This document shows positions 1 through 7,000 of a stretch of 8,575 bases of DNA, piece after piece. Position numbers and translations under genes: made by a program. Positions within the stretch are counted from its first letter, which is position 1, and every line of letters starts with the position of its first letter. Origin of the DNA: Pseudomonadota bacterium (GTDB taxonomy: Bacteria; Pseudomonadota; Gammaproteobacteria; Pseudomonadales; UBA5518). The stretch covers positions 1-8,575 of the forward strand of contig JAKJFB010000105.1 in assembly GCA_022705125.1 (NCBI GenBank). The letters run 5' to 3'. The notes beneath the pieces are model-generated. The model made no database searches and had not been told where the DNA came from. It saw nothing but the letters and a program-made list of their open reading frames with translations.

Positions 1-1
1 G

Positions 2-658
2 TTCGCGAGCACGCAGCGCGCCGGGCTGTACGGCTGGTTCTCCCGGCTGTACGCGCAGGAGGTCACCGACGAGCTGTTCCGCAGCCACTTCGCGGACGGG
101 GGCTTCGCCCCCTTCGCGGGGCTGGCCGAGTTGGGCCTCGCCGCCGAGGTGCAGCGCCTCGACGACGCCGTCGCCGCGCTGCGCGCGGAGCAACTGCCAC
201 GCCTGGAGCTGGCCGCGGACTTCGCCCAGCTCTTCCTGCTCGACGGCACGACCAGCGCCCTGCCCTACGCCTCGGCCTACGCGGGCAAGGACGCCGCCTC
301 GCCGCTCTACGGCGCGGCGGAGGCGCGCATGCGCGAGTTCCTCACCGCGCGCAAGCTGGCGATCCAGGCCGACTTCCGCGAACCCGCCGACCACCTCGCC
401 GTGGCGCTGGCGGTGATGGCGGAGGTGGCGGAGAAGGACTCGGGGGCCAGCGACCTCCCCACCGCAGCCGCGACCCAGGCGGATTTCCTGCGCACCGCGC
501 TGCTGGACTGGCTGCCGCACTTCGTCGCCCGCTGCCAGCAGGCGCGGCCGCGCTTCGACGTCTACCCGGCGCTGGCGGCCCTGCTGCTCGGGTTCGTGCG
601 TGCGGACATGGCGTTTCTGGGGGATGTGGGCGGGGGTGCGGGGGCAGCCGCAGACTGA
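2..658 (+). CDS. torD: TorD-family molybdoenzyme chaperone (5' end missing)
   Basis: Cytoplasmic chaperone that binds the twin-arginine leader and apo-form of a molybdenum reductase (TorA, TMAO reductase, in the best known case), helping cofactor insertion and proofreading before Tat export. The frame is open from base 2 to the TGA at 656-658, so only a few N-terminal residues should lie outside the window. Family blocks match what I recall of E. coli TorD: an N-terminal LYGWFSRLYAQE helix, RLELAADF followed by LFL, ALPYASAY, the signature EPADHLA, and WLPHFVARC near the C-terminus. The visible 218 codons are close to the usual TorD length. An internal ATG or GTG start is unlikely because the family N-terminus is already present upstream of it. 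The expected neighbour is a torA/torC-type reductase operon to the left, not visible here. The fit to TorD is better than to DmsD, but the exact client enzyme is inferred. Confidence 0.9.
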   Translation, partial: FASTQRAGLYGWFSRLYAQEVTDELFRSHFADGGFAPFAGLAELGLAAEVQRLDDAVAALRAEQLPRLELAADFAQLFLLDGTTSALPYASAYAGKDAASPLYGAAEARMREFLTARKLAIQADFREPADHLAVALAVMAEVAEKDSGASDLPTAAATQADFLRTALLDWLPHFVARCQQARPRFDVYPALAALLLGFVRADMAFLGDVGGGAGAAAD

Positions 659-670
659 CGCGCGCGCCCT

Positions 671-692
671 GCACCGTCACACCCGACGGTGC
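671..692. terminator. Inverted repeat between convergent genes, possible terminator
   Basis: A perfect 8-bp inverted repeat (GCACCGTC / GACGGTGC) with a 6-base loop lies 12 bases after the torD stop and 28 bases beyond the stop of the convergent antitoxin gene. No T-run follows on either strand, so it is not a classical intrinsic terminator. Its place between two convergent stop codons suggests a bidirectional termination or mRNA 3'-end role. Confidence 0.45.
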
Positions 693-720
693 GAGCGCAC
701 GTCTCGGTGCGCGCCCGCAC

Positions 721-1041
721 TCATGCCACGACGACGGTCGTCCGCACTTCGACCCCGAGCGCCCGCTTGATGGCGGCAAAGATCGCCGAGATGTTGCTCA
801 TCGTCGGATTGCCCGACGCCGACAGCATCCGGTGCAGGCTTTTCGCGGGCTTGTGGATCTCCTCGGCGAGGGACTCGAAGCCAAGGGTCGCGTTCACAAG
901 GTCTCGCAAAACCAGCTTTGCGGTGTCGGGCTCACCGTTGATGAACAGGGTGATCGCCTCGTCGAGCAGCGCCTGCGCGAACGCGGGGTCGCGCTGCACC
1001 CGTGCAGCGACGGTCTGCTTGAAGTCGCGGGTCAGTGCCAT
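721..1041 (-). CDS. HI1420/HigA-type antitoxin, HTH DNA-binding protein
   Basis: Antitoxin of a type II TA pair of the HI1419/HI1420 (phage Gp49-like) class. The 106-aa length is normal for the family. The N-terminal half (MALTRDF, then DEAITLF near residue 30) should contact the toxin. The C-terminal half, residues about 52-97, is the helix-turn-helix seen in this family: SLAEEI, then KSLHRMLS with the characteristic GNPT, then ISAIFAAIKRALGV. It would bind and neutralise the toxin and repress its own operon. A good ribosome site (AGGAG, 7 bases before ATG 1041) supports the start. The toxin gene ends only 2 bases upstream, so the two are coupled in the toxin-first order usual for this class. 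Nothing in the frame looks damaged, unlike its partner. It could also act as an orphan regulator if the toxin is dead. Confidence 0.85.
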   Translation of the reverse strand: MALTRDFKQTVAARVQRDPAFAQALLDEAITLFINGEPDTAKLVLRDLVNATLGFESLAEEIHKPAKSLHRMLSASGNPTMSNISAIFAAIKRALGVEVRTTVVVA

Positions 1042-1043
1042 GG

Positions 1044-1454
1044 TCAGGCTCCTTTATTCATCCGGGCCTTGCGGCGCTTGTAGTCTTCCCACAAGGCCAC
1101 CGCTTCGTCGATATCGCGCTGCTGGCGCTTCTTGCTCCCGCCACCGAGCAGCACGACGATCTCGAGCCCATCCTTCTCCAGGTAGATGCGGTATCCAGGG
1201 CCCCAATCGATCTTGTACTCACCGATGCCCCGAAACCACTCGACGTTCGAGAGGTTGCCCAGCTCCATTCTTGCCGCTGCTACCGTAACCTTCGCGGCCG
1301 CGATGGGGTCGAGCGTTGAAAACCAGTCGGCGTAGGGACTGCTGCCATCAGGTAAACAAGCTCTCTGAGATGGTAGGGCATTGCTTGCAAATGGTAACAG
1401 ATAAGTTACTTTTAAGGAGAGCGACTTCAGCGAGCGTTCTCGAAGATTTTGCAC
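1044..1454 (-). CDS. HI1419/RelE-like toxin with replaced N-terminus
   Basis: Toxin of the RelE/ParE superfamily, addiction-module killer subclass; such toxins are usually mRNA interferases. From residue about 34 onward the match is clear: [25 protein letters not shown], the core [15 protein letters not shown], then [16 protein letters not shown] and a C-terminal helix ending in RRK. Family members start only some 8 residues before the PDG block with a short beta strand. Here that strand is absent and about 33 unrelated residues precede the block, read from AT-richer DNA (about 1358-1454). The only in-frame start upstream of the core is a GTG at 1454 with no clear ribosome site. I therefore think a rearrangement near 1357 removed the native start, making this a probable pseudogene or weakly expressed hybrid, although the frame itself stays open. 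The antitoxin follows after 2 bases. Confidence 0.7.
   Translation of the reverse strand: MQNLRERSLKSLSLKVTYLLPFASNALPSQRACLPDGSSPYADWFSTLDPIAAAKVTVAAARMELGNLSNVEWFRGIGEYKIDWGPGYRIYLEKDGLEIVVLLGGGSKKRQQRDIDEAVALWEDYKRRKARMNKGA
1394..1409. promoter_or_regulatory. Short inverted repeat GTAAC-N6-GTTAC, operator-like
   Basis: A 5-bp perfect inverted repeat separated by 6 bases sits in the AT-richer stretch just upstream of the conserved part of the toxin gene. The arm spacing is plausible for a dimeric HTH antitoxin operator. It lies inside the open frame if the GTG at 1454 is used, so it may equally be chance. Low confidence. Confidence 0.2.
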
Positions 1455-1694
1455 AGCAGGGTCGGGTTGCCAACAGAATTGCTTAATGCATATTTCGATC
1501 GCATTTTACCTGTGGCAGAGGCCGGCGGGAAAACGCTGTTGGCGGGCCTATTCCCGCTCGCGCTGCTGATCCGCGTGATCCAAATGCTGCTGATGGGCGC
1601 CTACGCCCACTCGCCGCTGCGCGCGCTGCTCGTCGGCAGCAAGACCACCGACCTGCTGCGCGCAGCGACGATCCCGACGTTGCTGCTGCGCTGA
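1449..1694 (+). pseudogene. Universal stress protein (UspA) C-terminal remnant
   Basis: The last 40 or so codons carry the C-terminal signature of the UspA family: LLMGAYAHSPLRALLVGS, then TTDLLRAATIPTLLLR, corresponding to the usual MGAYGHS...GS...VPVLLVR nucleotide-binding loop and final strand. A full UspA domain is about 140-150 aa; the N-terminal two thirds are absent. Upstream codons in the same frame (open from 1416 after a TAA at 1413-1415) encode a segment I cannot place, with [13 protein letters not shown] visible, and a hydrophobic stretch joins it to the Usp block. No ATG with a ribosome site is present; only TTG/GTG codons could start it. I read it as a gene relic fused to unrelated DNA at the same rearranged junction that damaged the toxin gene. 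It ends 3 bases from the convergent zf-HC2 gene. Confidence 0.65.
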
Positions 1695-1704
1695 TGCTCA
1701 GCGC
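1688..1704. terminator. Hairpin spanning both convergent stop codons
   Basis: GCGCTGA-TGC-TCAGCGC is a perfect 7-bp stem with a 3-base loop. It contains the TGA stop of the UspA remnant on the plus strand and, as TCA, the TGA stop of the zf-HC2 gene on the minus strand. There is no T-tract. It could define the 3' ends of both transcripts or protect the mRNA end of the sigma operon. Confidence 0.4.
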
Positions 1705-1895
1705 TCGCCACCCTCGCAGCCCTCGCGCAGGCGCCTGGCGGCGAGGCGCAGCACGTCGAGATGCAGCCCGTAGTTCGAGCAGCCCCTGCACATCGCCGTG
1801 TGCACCTTCAGCGCCAGGCGCTCGCGCAGGCTCAGCGTGCGCTCGTAGCGTTCGGACATGAGCCGGGTCGCGTCCTTGCAGTTCATCATCTTCAT
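1698..1895 (-). CDS. zf-HC2 domain protein, putative anti-sigma factor
   Basis: Small 65-aa protein that probably binds and inhibits the ECF sigma factor encoded just before it. It begins MKMMNCKDATRLMSE and carries the ZAS-type zinc motif H-x3-C-x2-C (HTAMCRGC, residues about 33-40), followed by one basic helix (LRLAARRLRE). There is no membrane segment, so it should be a soluble cytoplasmic regulator, and many such zinc anti-sigmas respond to redox changes. I chose ATG 1895, not the in-frame upstream start at 1931, because its ATGA overlaps the sigma stop codon and GGGGAGAG lies in front of it. It is the last gene of a three-gene coupled operon. The anti-sigma role is inferred from family and position; some zf-HC2 partners of this sigma group are poorly characterised. 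Confidence 0.85.
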   Translation of the reverse strand: MKMMNCKDATRLMSERYERTLSLRERLALKVHTAMCRGCSNYGLHLDVLRLAARRLREGCEGGER

Positions 1896-2503
1896 CGGGA
1901 CTCTCCCCGGAACCAGCGGTTCTCCAGACACTCCCGCAGCCCGAGCCGCGCGCGGTGCAGGATCACGAAGCAGTTGTTGGGGGTGATGCCCAGCTCCGCG
2001 CAGATCTCGGCGGTCTCGAGCTCCAGCAGCTCGCGCATCGTGTAGACGCGGGCGATGTGCTCGGGAAGCTTGTTCATGCAGAGGTCGAACACCGTCCAGA
2101 ACGCGTCCTGCTCGAAGGCGGCTTCCGGATCGGACCAGGTCGCGGGGCGATCGTCGGGGTTCCAGTGCCCCCCTTGCTTGAACAGCACGTCGAACTCTTC
2201 CAGCCCGGCGTCCAGATCCGAGGACCCGACGAGATCCGAGCTGCAGATCTCACGCGAGGACGCGCGGATGTGGTCGACGATCTTGTTGCGCAGGATCGCG
2301 AACATCCAGGTCTTGAAGGCAGACCGCCCGGCAAAGCTCTTTGCGCTCCGCATCGCCGCCATCAGCGCCTCCTGAACCATGTCCTCCGCCGCCCCGCTGT
2401 CGCGCAGCTGCATGCGGGCAAAGCGCAGCATGTCGCGCCGGATGGCGCTGATCGACGCGTCGTCCCACGGCGGGGCCGCAGCCTGTGCGCCTGCCTTGCT
2501 CAT
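1892..2503 (-). CDS. ECF-type RNA polymerase sigma-70 factor
   Basis: 203-aa alternative sigma factor with region 2 and region 4 only, as in group 4 (ECF) sigmas. Region 2 spans about residues 20-82: MLRFARMQL, AAEDMVQEALMAA (core RNA polymerase binding), then FKTWMFAILRNKIVDHIR (-10 recognition and melting). A long linker (about 83-140, with KQGGHWNPDDRP and WSDPEAAF) is characteristic of the TIGR02943-type subgroup. Region 4, about 145-195, holds LPEHIARVYTMREL, then the recognition helix-turn-helix AEICAELGITPNNCFVILHRAR. The start ATG overlaps the stop of the DUF3047 gene (ATGA) and has GGAG 7 bases upstream. The downstream zf-HC2 gene overlaps its stop, the classic sigma/anti-sigma layout. 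Its regulon is not visible; autoregulation through the promoter upstream of DUF3047 is likely but unproven. Confidence 0.93.
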   Translation of the reverse strand: MSKAGAQAAAPPWDDASISAIRRDMLRFARMQLRDSGAAEDMVQEALMAAMRSAKSFAGRSAFKTWMFAILRNKIVDHIRASSREICSSDLVGSSDLDAGLEEFDVLFKQGGHWNPDDRPATWSDPEAAFEQDAFWTVFDLCMNKLPEHIARVYTMRELLELETAEICAELGITPNNCFVILHRARLGLRECLENRWFRGESR

Positions 2504-3300
2504 CGCTCGCTCCTGTCGGGTGCAACCCGATCATCGCGCTTCGTCGCTAGATGGGGCGCCGCACAGGTCTCGTCCCGCGAAACGAAGCGGAACTCCGCAA
2601 ACCCTGCGCGCGCCCGCTCGCCGGTGTTGTCCGTATCGGACGCCAGGGCAATCCCGCCGAGCTGCGCCGGCAGATCACCGAAGGCGCGCTTGAAGTCTTC
2701 CGCCACATCGCGCCGCTCGACGACCCAGGCCCCGGCATCCCCCGCGCCCGAGCGCAGCACGATCATGCGCGTGCGGTCGGTGTAGGCGTTGGGCATCAGG
2801 GTGCCGACCGGCTGGCGGTTGTCCCACACGTAGTTGAGCGCCGCGTCCGGCACCTGGTCGCCGTAGATCGAGCGCGCCAGCGCCAGCTTGGCCCGGGTGG
2901 CCAAGCCGAGCGCCTCGGGCGCCACCTTGAAGCTCACATACACCCGCGCCGCGTAGTCGTCGCCAGCCTTGGTCCTCATGTCCGCGGTGACGAGCGGCGC
3001 ATCGACGCGCCACAGCCAGCACAGGTGCGGCGTGGCCTCGAGGTCGACCTCGAGCGGGCGGCCGAGCAGGGCCATGCTGCGCTCGGCGACCGCCTCGATC
3101 GCGACCACGCCATTCCAGGTCTTGAGTGTGTACCGCGTGGGCGCGACGCGCGCGTCGAGCTGCTGCACGCGCCAGGGCTCGGGCAGGCCCGAGGCGCCGG
3201 CGGGGAAGCGCCCGACCCAGACCGTGGCAGCCTGCGCCACGGTTGCGGAGCACATCAGTGACAGGGCGAGTGCCCAGCGCATGCAGGTATCTGCAGGCAT
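2500..3300 (-). CDS. DUF3047 family secreted protein
   Basis: Protein of unknown function with a Sec-type signal peptide: MPADTCMRW, the hydrophobic run ALALSLMCSATV, and a probable AQA cleavage site before ATVWVG. The mature part shows the DUF3047 landmarks in order: PWRVQQL, a YTLKTWNGVVAIEA strand, HLCWLWRVDAPL, the acidic GDDYAARVYVSF, YVWDNRQPVGT, VERRDVAEDFKRAFGD and SDTDNTGERARAGFAEFRF near the end. The fold is thought to be an extracellular beta-sandwich-like domain, but no activity is known to me. I prefer ATG 3300 because GGAG lies 9 bases before it; ATG 3315 is in frame but has a poor ribosome site, and ATG 3282 would give the shortest signal peptide. It is the first gene of the operon with the ECF sigma factor, so it may be part of the stress or signal circuit that this sigma serves. 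Confidence 0.87.
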   Translation of the reverse strand: MPADTCMRWALALSLMCSATVAQAATVWVGRFPAGASGLPEPWRVQQLDARVAPTRYTLKTWNGVVAIEAVAERSMALLGRPLEVDLEATPHLCWLWRVDAPLVTADMRTKAGDDYAARVYVSFKVAPEALGLATRAKLALARSIYGDQVPDAALNYVWDNRQPVGTLMPNAYTDRTRMIVLRSGAGDAGAWVVERRDVAEDFKRAFGDLPAQLGGIALASDTDNTGERARAGFAEFRFVSRDETCAAPHLATKRDDRVAPDRSER

Positions 3301-3487
3301 CTGTGTTGTCTCCATCTCAGGCTGCTTGTCCTAAGCGCGTGGCTTGCAGGCTCCGGATGGTGGTCGGATCAGCACGGCACGCCTTCCCGGGAGGAAGAGA
3401 GCACGACACCCAACCTGCGCACCACGCCCCACGAACGCTTACAAGAATTGTGTGCGTGCCATACGCATCACCTACCGCGCAAACGTC
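3301..3487. promoter_or_regulatory. Intergenic region upstream of the DUF3047/ECF operon
   Basis: About 190 bases between the stop of brnA and the start of DUF3047, both genes on the minus strand, must hold the operon promoter. I see no convincing sigma-70 boxes. On the minus strand a TTGTAAGCG element around 3438-3448 could be an ECF-type -35 region, but I cannot fix the matching -10. A short inverted repeat TGCGT-N5-ACGCA at 3453-3467 lies just downstream of brnA and could help end that transcript. All of this is suggestive only. Confidence 0.3.
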
Positions 3488-3775
3488 TCAAGCCGGCGAG
3501 TGCGTCTTCAACCAGTCCTTGAGCGCGGCATCCATCCGCGTCTGCCAGCCATCCCCCGTCGCGCGGAACTGCTCCACCACGTCGCGCGACAAGCGGATCG
3601 TGATGCGTTCCTTGGTTACAGCGGCCGGCGGCCTGCCGCAGCGGATCGTCGGTTTGGCCGCCTCCCACTCCGCATCCGTATAGGGGATGGCATCCGGATC
3701 CGACAACGCAGCGGCCGTGATGGCAGCAACTTCCTCGGCGCTCGGATGCAGGGTTCCCGTCCTAAGCTTCGGCAT
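3488..3775 (-). CDS. brnA: BrnA antitoxin
   Basis: 95-aa antitoxin of the BrnT/BrnA type II system (DUF4415 family). The C-terminal half is the ribbon-helix-helix DNA-binding and dimerisation unit: ERITIRLSRDVVEQFRATGDGWQTRMDAAL, ending DWLKTHSPA. The phrase FRATGDGWQTRM is nearly diagnostic. The N-terminal half (residues 1-50, with DAIPYTDAEWEAA) is the flexible toxin-wrapping part. The ATG at 3775 has AGAGG 9 bases upstream and overlaps the end of the brnT remnant by 14 bases, the usual arrangement. The frame is intact, but the toxin upstream is reduced to its tail, so the antitoxin appears orphaned and may persist as a regulator or cross-antitoxin, or be decaying. Its normal promoter, upstream of brnT, has been removed by the same truncation. 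Confidence 0.9.
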   Translation of the reverse strand: MPKLRTGTLHPSAEEVAAITAAALSDPDAIPYTDAEWEAAKPTIRCGRPPAAVTKERITIRLSRDVVEQFRATGDGWQTRMDAALKDWLKTHSPA

Positions 3776-3854
3776 AGCGTTTGACCTCTCGTTGGTTTGC
3801 CTTGCGAAGGCTGATCACCCGCCGGCTATCGGCACGATCCACGAAGACGACGGA
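3762..3854 (-). pseudogene. brnT: BrnT toxin, C-terminal remnant
   Basis: Only the last 30 codons or so of a BrnT ribonuclease toxin remain: VVFVDRADSRRV, then ISLRKANQREVKRYAEA and a TAG stop. This is the family's final strand and helix (usually R-I-I-S-x-R-K-A-x-x-x-E...Y). Intact BrnT is about 90 aa. Upstream of about 3855 the same frame stays open to 4019 but encodes nothing like BrnT, and the DNA there belongs to the leader of the divergent restriction gene. The N-terminal strands and the catalytic His/Glu/Arg region normally found in the first two thirds are absent, so it cannot be an active toxin. The breakpoint near 3855 probably marks the left edge of the inserted restriction-modification segment. 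Confidence 0.8.
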
Positions 3855-3983
3855 ATCTGTCCGACATTTTTGTACATGCACGTCCAATTCACCACACCCC
3901 GACCTCACTGCGACCACTTCCCCGCCCTTGCCTTCGCCGCGCGTGCAGTGCAAACCCACAAGTCCTGACACCACCCCGCCCGC

Positions 3984-3989
3984 TACAAT
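3984..3989 (+). promoter_or_regulatory. Putative -10 box (TACAAT) of the restriction-modification gene
   Basis: GCTACAATC sits 33 bases before the GTG start of the restriction gene, at a distance that would give a leader of about 25 bases. This is a common -10 form in GC-rich betaproteobacteria. A well-placed -35 is not evident; CTGACA upstream is too close (about 13 bases). Moderate to low confidence. Confidence 0.4.
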
Positions 3990-4011
3990 CCCCGCACCCC
4001 AACCCGTCTGC

Positions 4012-4026
4012 ATGACCACCCCGTGA
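4012..4026 (+). other. Four-codon mini-ORF overlapping the restriction gene start
   Basis: ATG ACC ACC CCG TGA encodes MTTP and its TGA overlaps the GTG start of the large gene in a GTGA overlap. No ribosome site is seen before either start. It could be a minimal upstream ORF that feeds ribosomes to the GTG by termination-reinitiation, or the relic of an original ATG start shifted out of frame by an indel. Confidence 0.3.
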
Positions 4027-7000
4027 CCTCGTCATCCACCTTGCCCCAGCCCGCCGACAGCGCCAGCCCCGCCGCCCTCGACGCCTTCATCGCGCGCTGG
4101 CAGCGCGCCGGTGGCAGCGAGCGCGCCAACTACCAGCTCTTCCTCGCCGAGCTGTGCGAACTGCTCGCGCTGCCGCGCCCCGACCCTGCCGGCGAGGACA
4201 CCCGCGACAACGCCTACGTGTTCGAGCGCCGGGTGCTGATGCGCCAGCCCGACGGCAGCGCCAGCAACGGCTTCATCGACCTCTACCGCCGCGGCGCCTT
4301 CGTGCTCGAGGCCAAGCAGTCGGGCAGGACGCTCGACAGCTCGGGCTGGGACAAGGCCATGCTGCGCGCCCACAACCAGGCCGACCAGTACGCCCGCGCG
4401 CTCCCCGCCGACGAGGGCCGGCCGCCCTTCATCCTGGTGGTCGACGTCGGCCGCAACATCGAGCTCTACGCCGAGTTCAGCCGCTCGGGCGCCACCTACA
4501 CGCCCTACCCCGACCCCCGCAGCCACCGCATCCGCCTCGACGACCTGCACCGCGAAGACATCCGTCAGCGCCTGCGCGAGGTCTGGCTCGACCCGCTCGC
4601 GCTCGACCCCGCCCGCCGCTCGGCGCGCGTCACGCGCGAGATCGCCGACCGCCTGGCCTCGCTCGCGCGCTCGCTCGAAGCCGCCGGCCACGCCCCGCAG
4701 CAGGTCGCCGGCTTCCTGATGCGCGCGCTGTTCACCATGTTCGCCGAGGACGTCGGCCTGCTGCCGCCGCGCGCCTTCACCGAGCTGCTCGAAAGCCTCG
4801 CGGGCCAGCCGCACACCTTCGCGCCCATGCTCGAACACCTGTGGCAGAACATGAACACCGGCGGCTTCTCGCCGATCCTGCGCAACAAGGTGCTGCGCTT
4901 CAACGGCGGCCTGTTCTCCGAGGCCAGCGCCATCCCGCTCGACCGCGACCAGCTCGAGCTGCTGCTGAAGGCATCGAAGGCCGACTGGCGCTACGTCGAA
5001 CCCGCCATCTTCGGCACCCTGCTCGAGCGCGCGCTCGACCCGCGCGAACGCCACAAGCTCGGCGCCCACTACACCCCGCGCGCCTACGTCGAACGTCTGG
5101 TGCTGCCCACCGTCATCGAACCGCTGCGCGCGGAATGGCGCGAGGTGCAGGCGGCCGCGCTCACCTACGAGCAGCAGGGCAAGCACAGGGAGGCGGTCGC
5201 CGAGATCCGCACTTTCCACCGCCACCTGTGCACCGTGCGCGTGCTCGACCCCGCCTGCGGCAGCGGAAATTTTCTGTATGTGACGCTGGAACACCTCAAG
5301 CGCCTCGAAGGCGAAGTGCTCAACCTGCTGCACGACCTCGGCGAATCCCAGGGCCTGCTCGAACTCGAAGGCGTCACCGTCGACCCGCAGCAGTTCCTCG
5401 GCCTCGAGATCAACCCGCGCGCCGCCCGCATCGCCGAGATGGTGCTGTGGATCGGCTACCTGCAATGGCACTTCCGCACCCACGGCTCGGTGAACCCGCC
5501 CGAGCCGGTGCTGCGCGACTTCCGCAACATCGAGCACCGCGACGCGCTGATCGAGTACGAGCGCGAGGAACCGGTCACCGACGAGGCGGGACGCCCGGTC
5601 ACGCGCTGGGACGGCGTGAGCTACCGGAAGAGCCCGATCACCGGCGAGGACATCCCGGACGAGACCGCGCAGGTGGTGCAGATACGCTACGTGAACCCGC
5701 GCAAGGCGGCGTGGCCGCAGGCGGATTACATCGTGGGGAATCCGCCGTTCATCGGCGCCGCCACCATGCGCCGCGCGCTCGGCGACGGCTATGTGGACGC
5801 GGTACGCCGCACCTGGCCCGAGGTGCCGGAATCGGCCGATTTCGTCATGTACTGGTGGCACATCGCCAGCGAGACCGTGCGCGCGGACAAGGCGCGCCGC
5901 TTCGGCTTCATCACCACCAACAGCATCAAGCAGACCTTCAACCGCCGCGTCGTGCAGGCGCAGCTCGAGGCGAAGAACCCGCTGTCGCTGGCGTTCGCGA
6001 TTCCGGATCATCCGTGGGTGGATGCGGCGGACGGGGCGGCGGTGAGGATTGCGATGACGGTGGGGGCGGGGGGTGAGCAGGACGGGCAATTGTCGGAAGT
6101 AAAGGACGAACGTGAGACTGACCAAGACGAAATCGACGTAACGCTACAAACACGTAGTGGACGCTTGCATGCGGATCTCCGCAGCGGCGCAAACGTGACC
6201 GGTGCAATCTCGCTTCGGTCAAATGTTGGCATCAGTTCGCCGGGGGTAAAGCTCCACGGTGCCGGCTTCATCGTCACGCCCGACGAGGCAAGGTCACTTG
6301 GCCTCGGCACAATTGGTGGCATTGAGCACCACATTCGGGCCTATCGGAATGGACGCGACCTCACCGATAGACCCCGCGGAGTAATGGTCATCGATCTCTT
6401 CGGCCTCACCGTCGACGAAGTGCGAACCCGATACCCAGCGATTTATCAGTGGGTACTAGAGCGGGTGAAGCCAGAGCGCGATCAGAACAATCGTGCAATC
6501 TACCGAGAAAATTGGTGGATCTTTGGTGAGGCTCGAAGGGACTGGCGCGCGATGTCTGCGGGCTTGAAGGCACATGTCGCGACAGTGGAAACAATGAAGC
6601 ATCGGGTCTTCCAGTTGCTCGACGCCAACATCCTTCCGGACAACAAGGTGGTGAATGTTGCGACCGATGACGCCCTGCTACTCGGCATCCTGGGTAGCAG
6701 GCTCCATGTTGCGTGGGCCCTTGCGGCTGGTAGTCGCCTTGGCGTTGGCAACGACTCCGTCTATGTAAAAACCACCTGCTTCGAAACCTTCCCCTTCCCC
6801 GACCCCTCGCCCGCGCAAGCCGCCCGCATCCGCGACCTCGCCGAGCAGCTCGACGCTCACCGCAAGCGCCAGCAGGCGCTGCACCCCGAGCTGACCCTCA
6901 CCGGCATGTACAACGTGCTCGAAAAGCTGCGCGCCGGCGACACGCTCACGCCCAAGGAACGCACGATCCACGAGCAGGGCCTGGTGTCGGTGCTGCGCGA

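Noticed and set aside
2551..3261. Plus-strand open frame of 236 codons opposite DUF3047
   Set aside because: Antisense shadow; the minus strand carries a clear signal peptide and DUF3047 landmarks and is coupled to the sigma factor gene.
3281..3315. ATG 3315 and ATG 3282 as the start of DUF3047
   Set aside because: Neither has a well-spaced ribosome site; ATG 3300 has GGAG 9 bases upstream and still gives a good signal peptide. The choice is not certain.
4032..6125. Very long open frame (697 codons) on the minus strand across the restriction gene, and another long plus-strand frame at 4154-6076
   Set aside because: Both are shadows caused by the GC-rich codon bias of the real gene: low-complexity Ala/Arg/Gly/Val composition, no recognisable motifs, while the plus-strand frame from 4023 carries complete nuclease and methyltransferase motifs.
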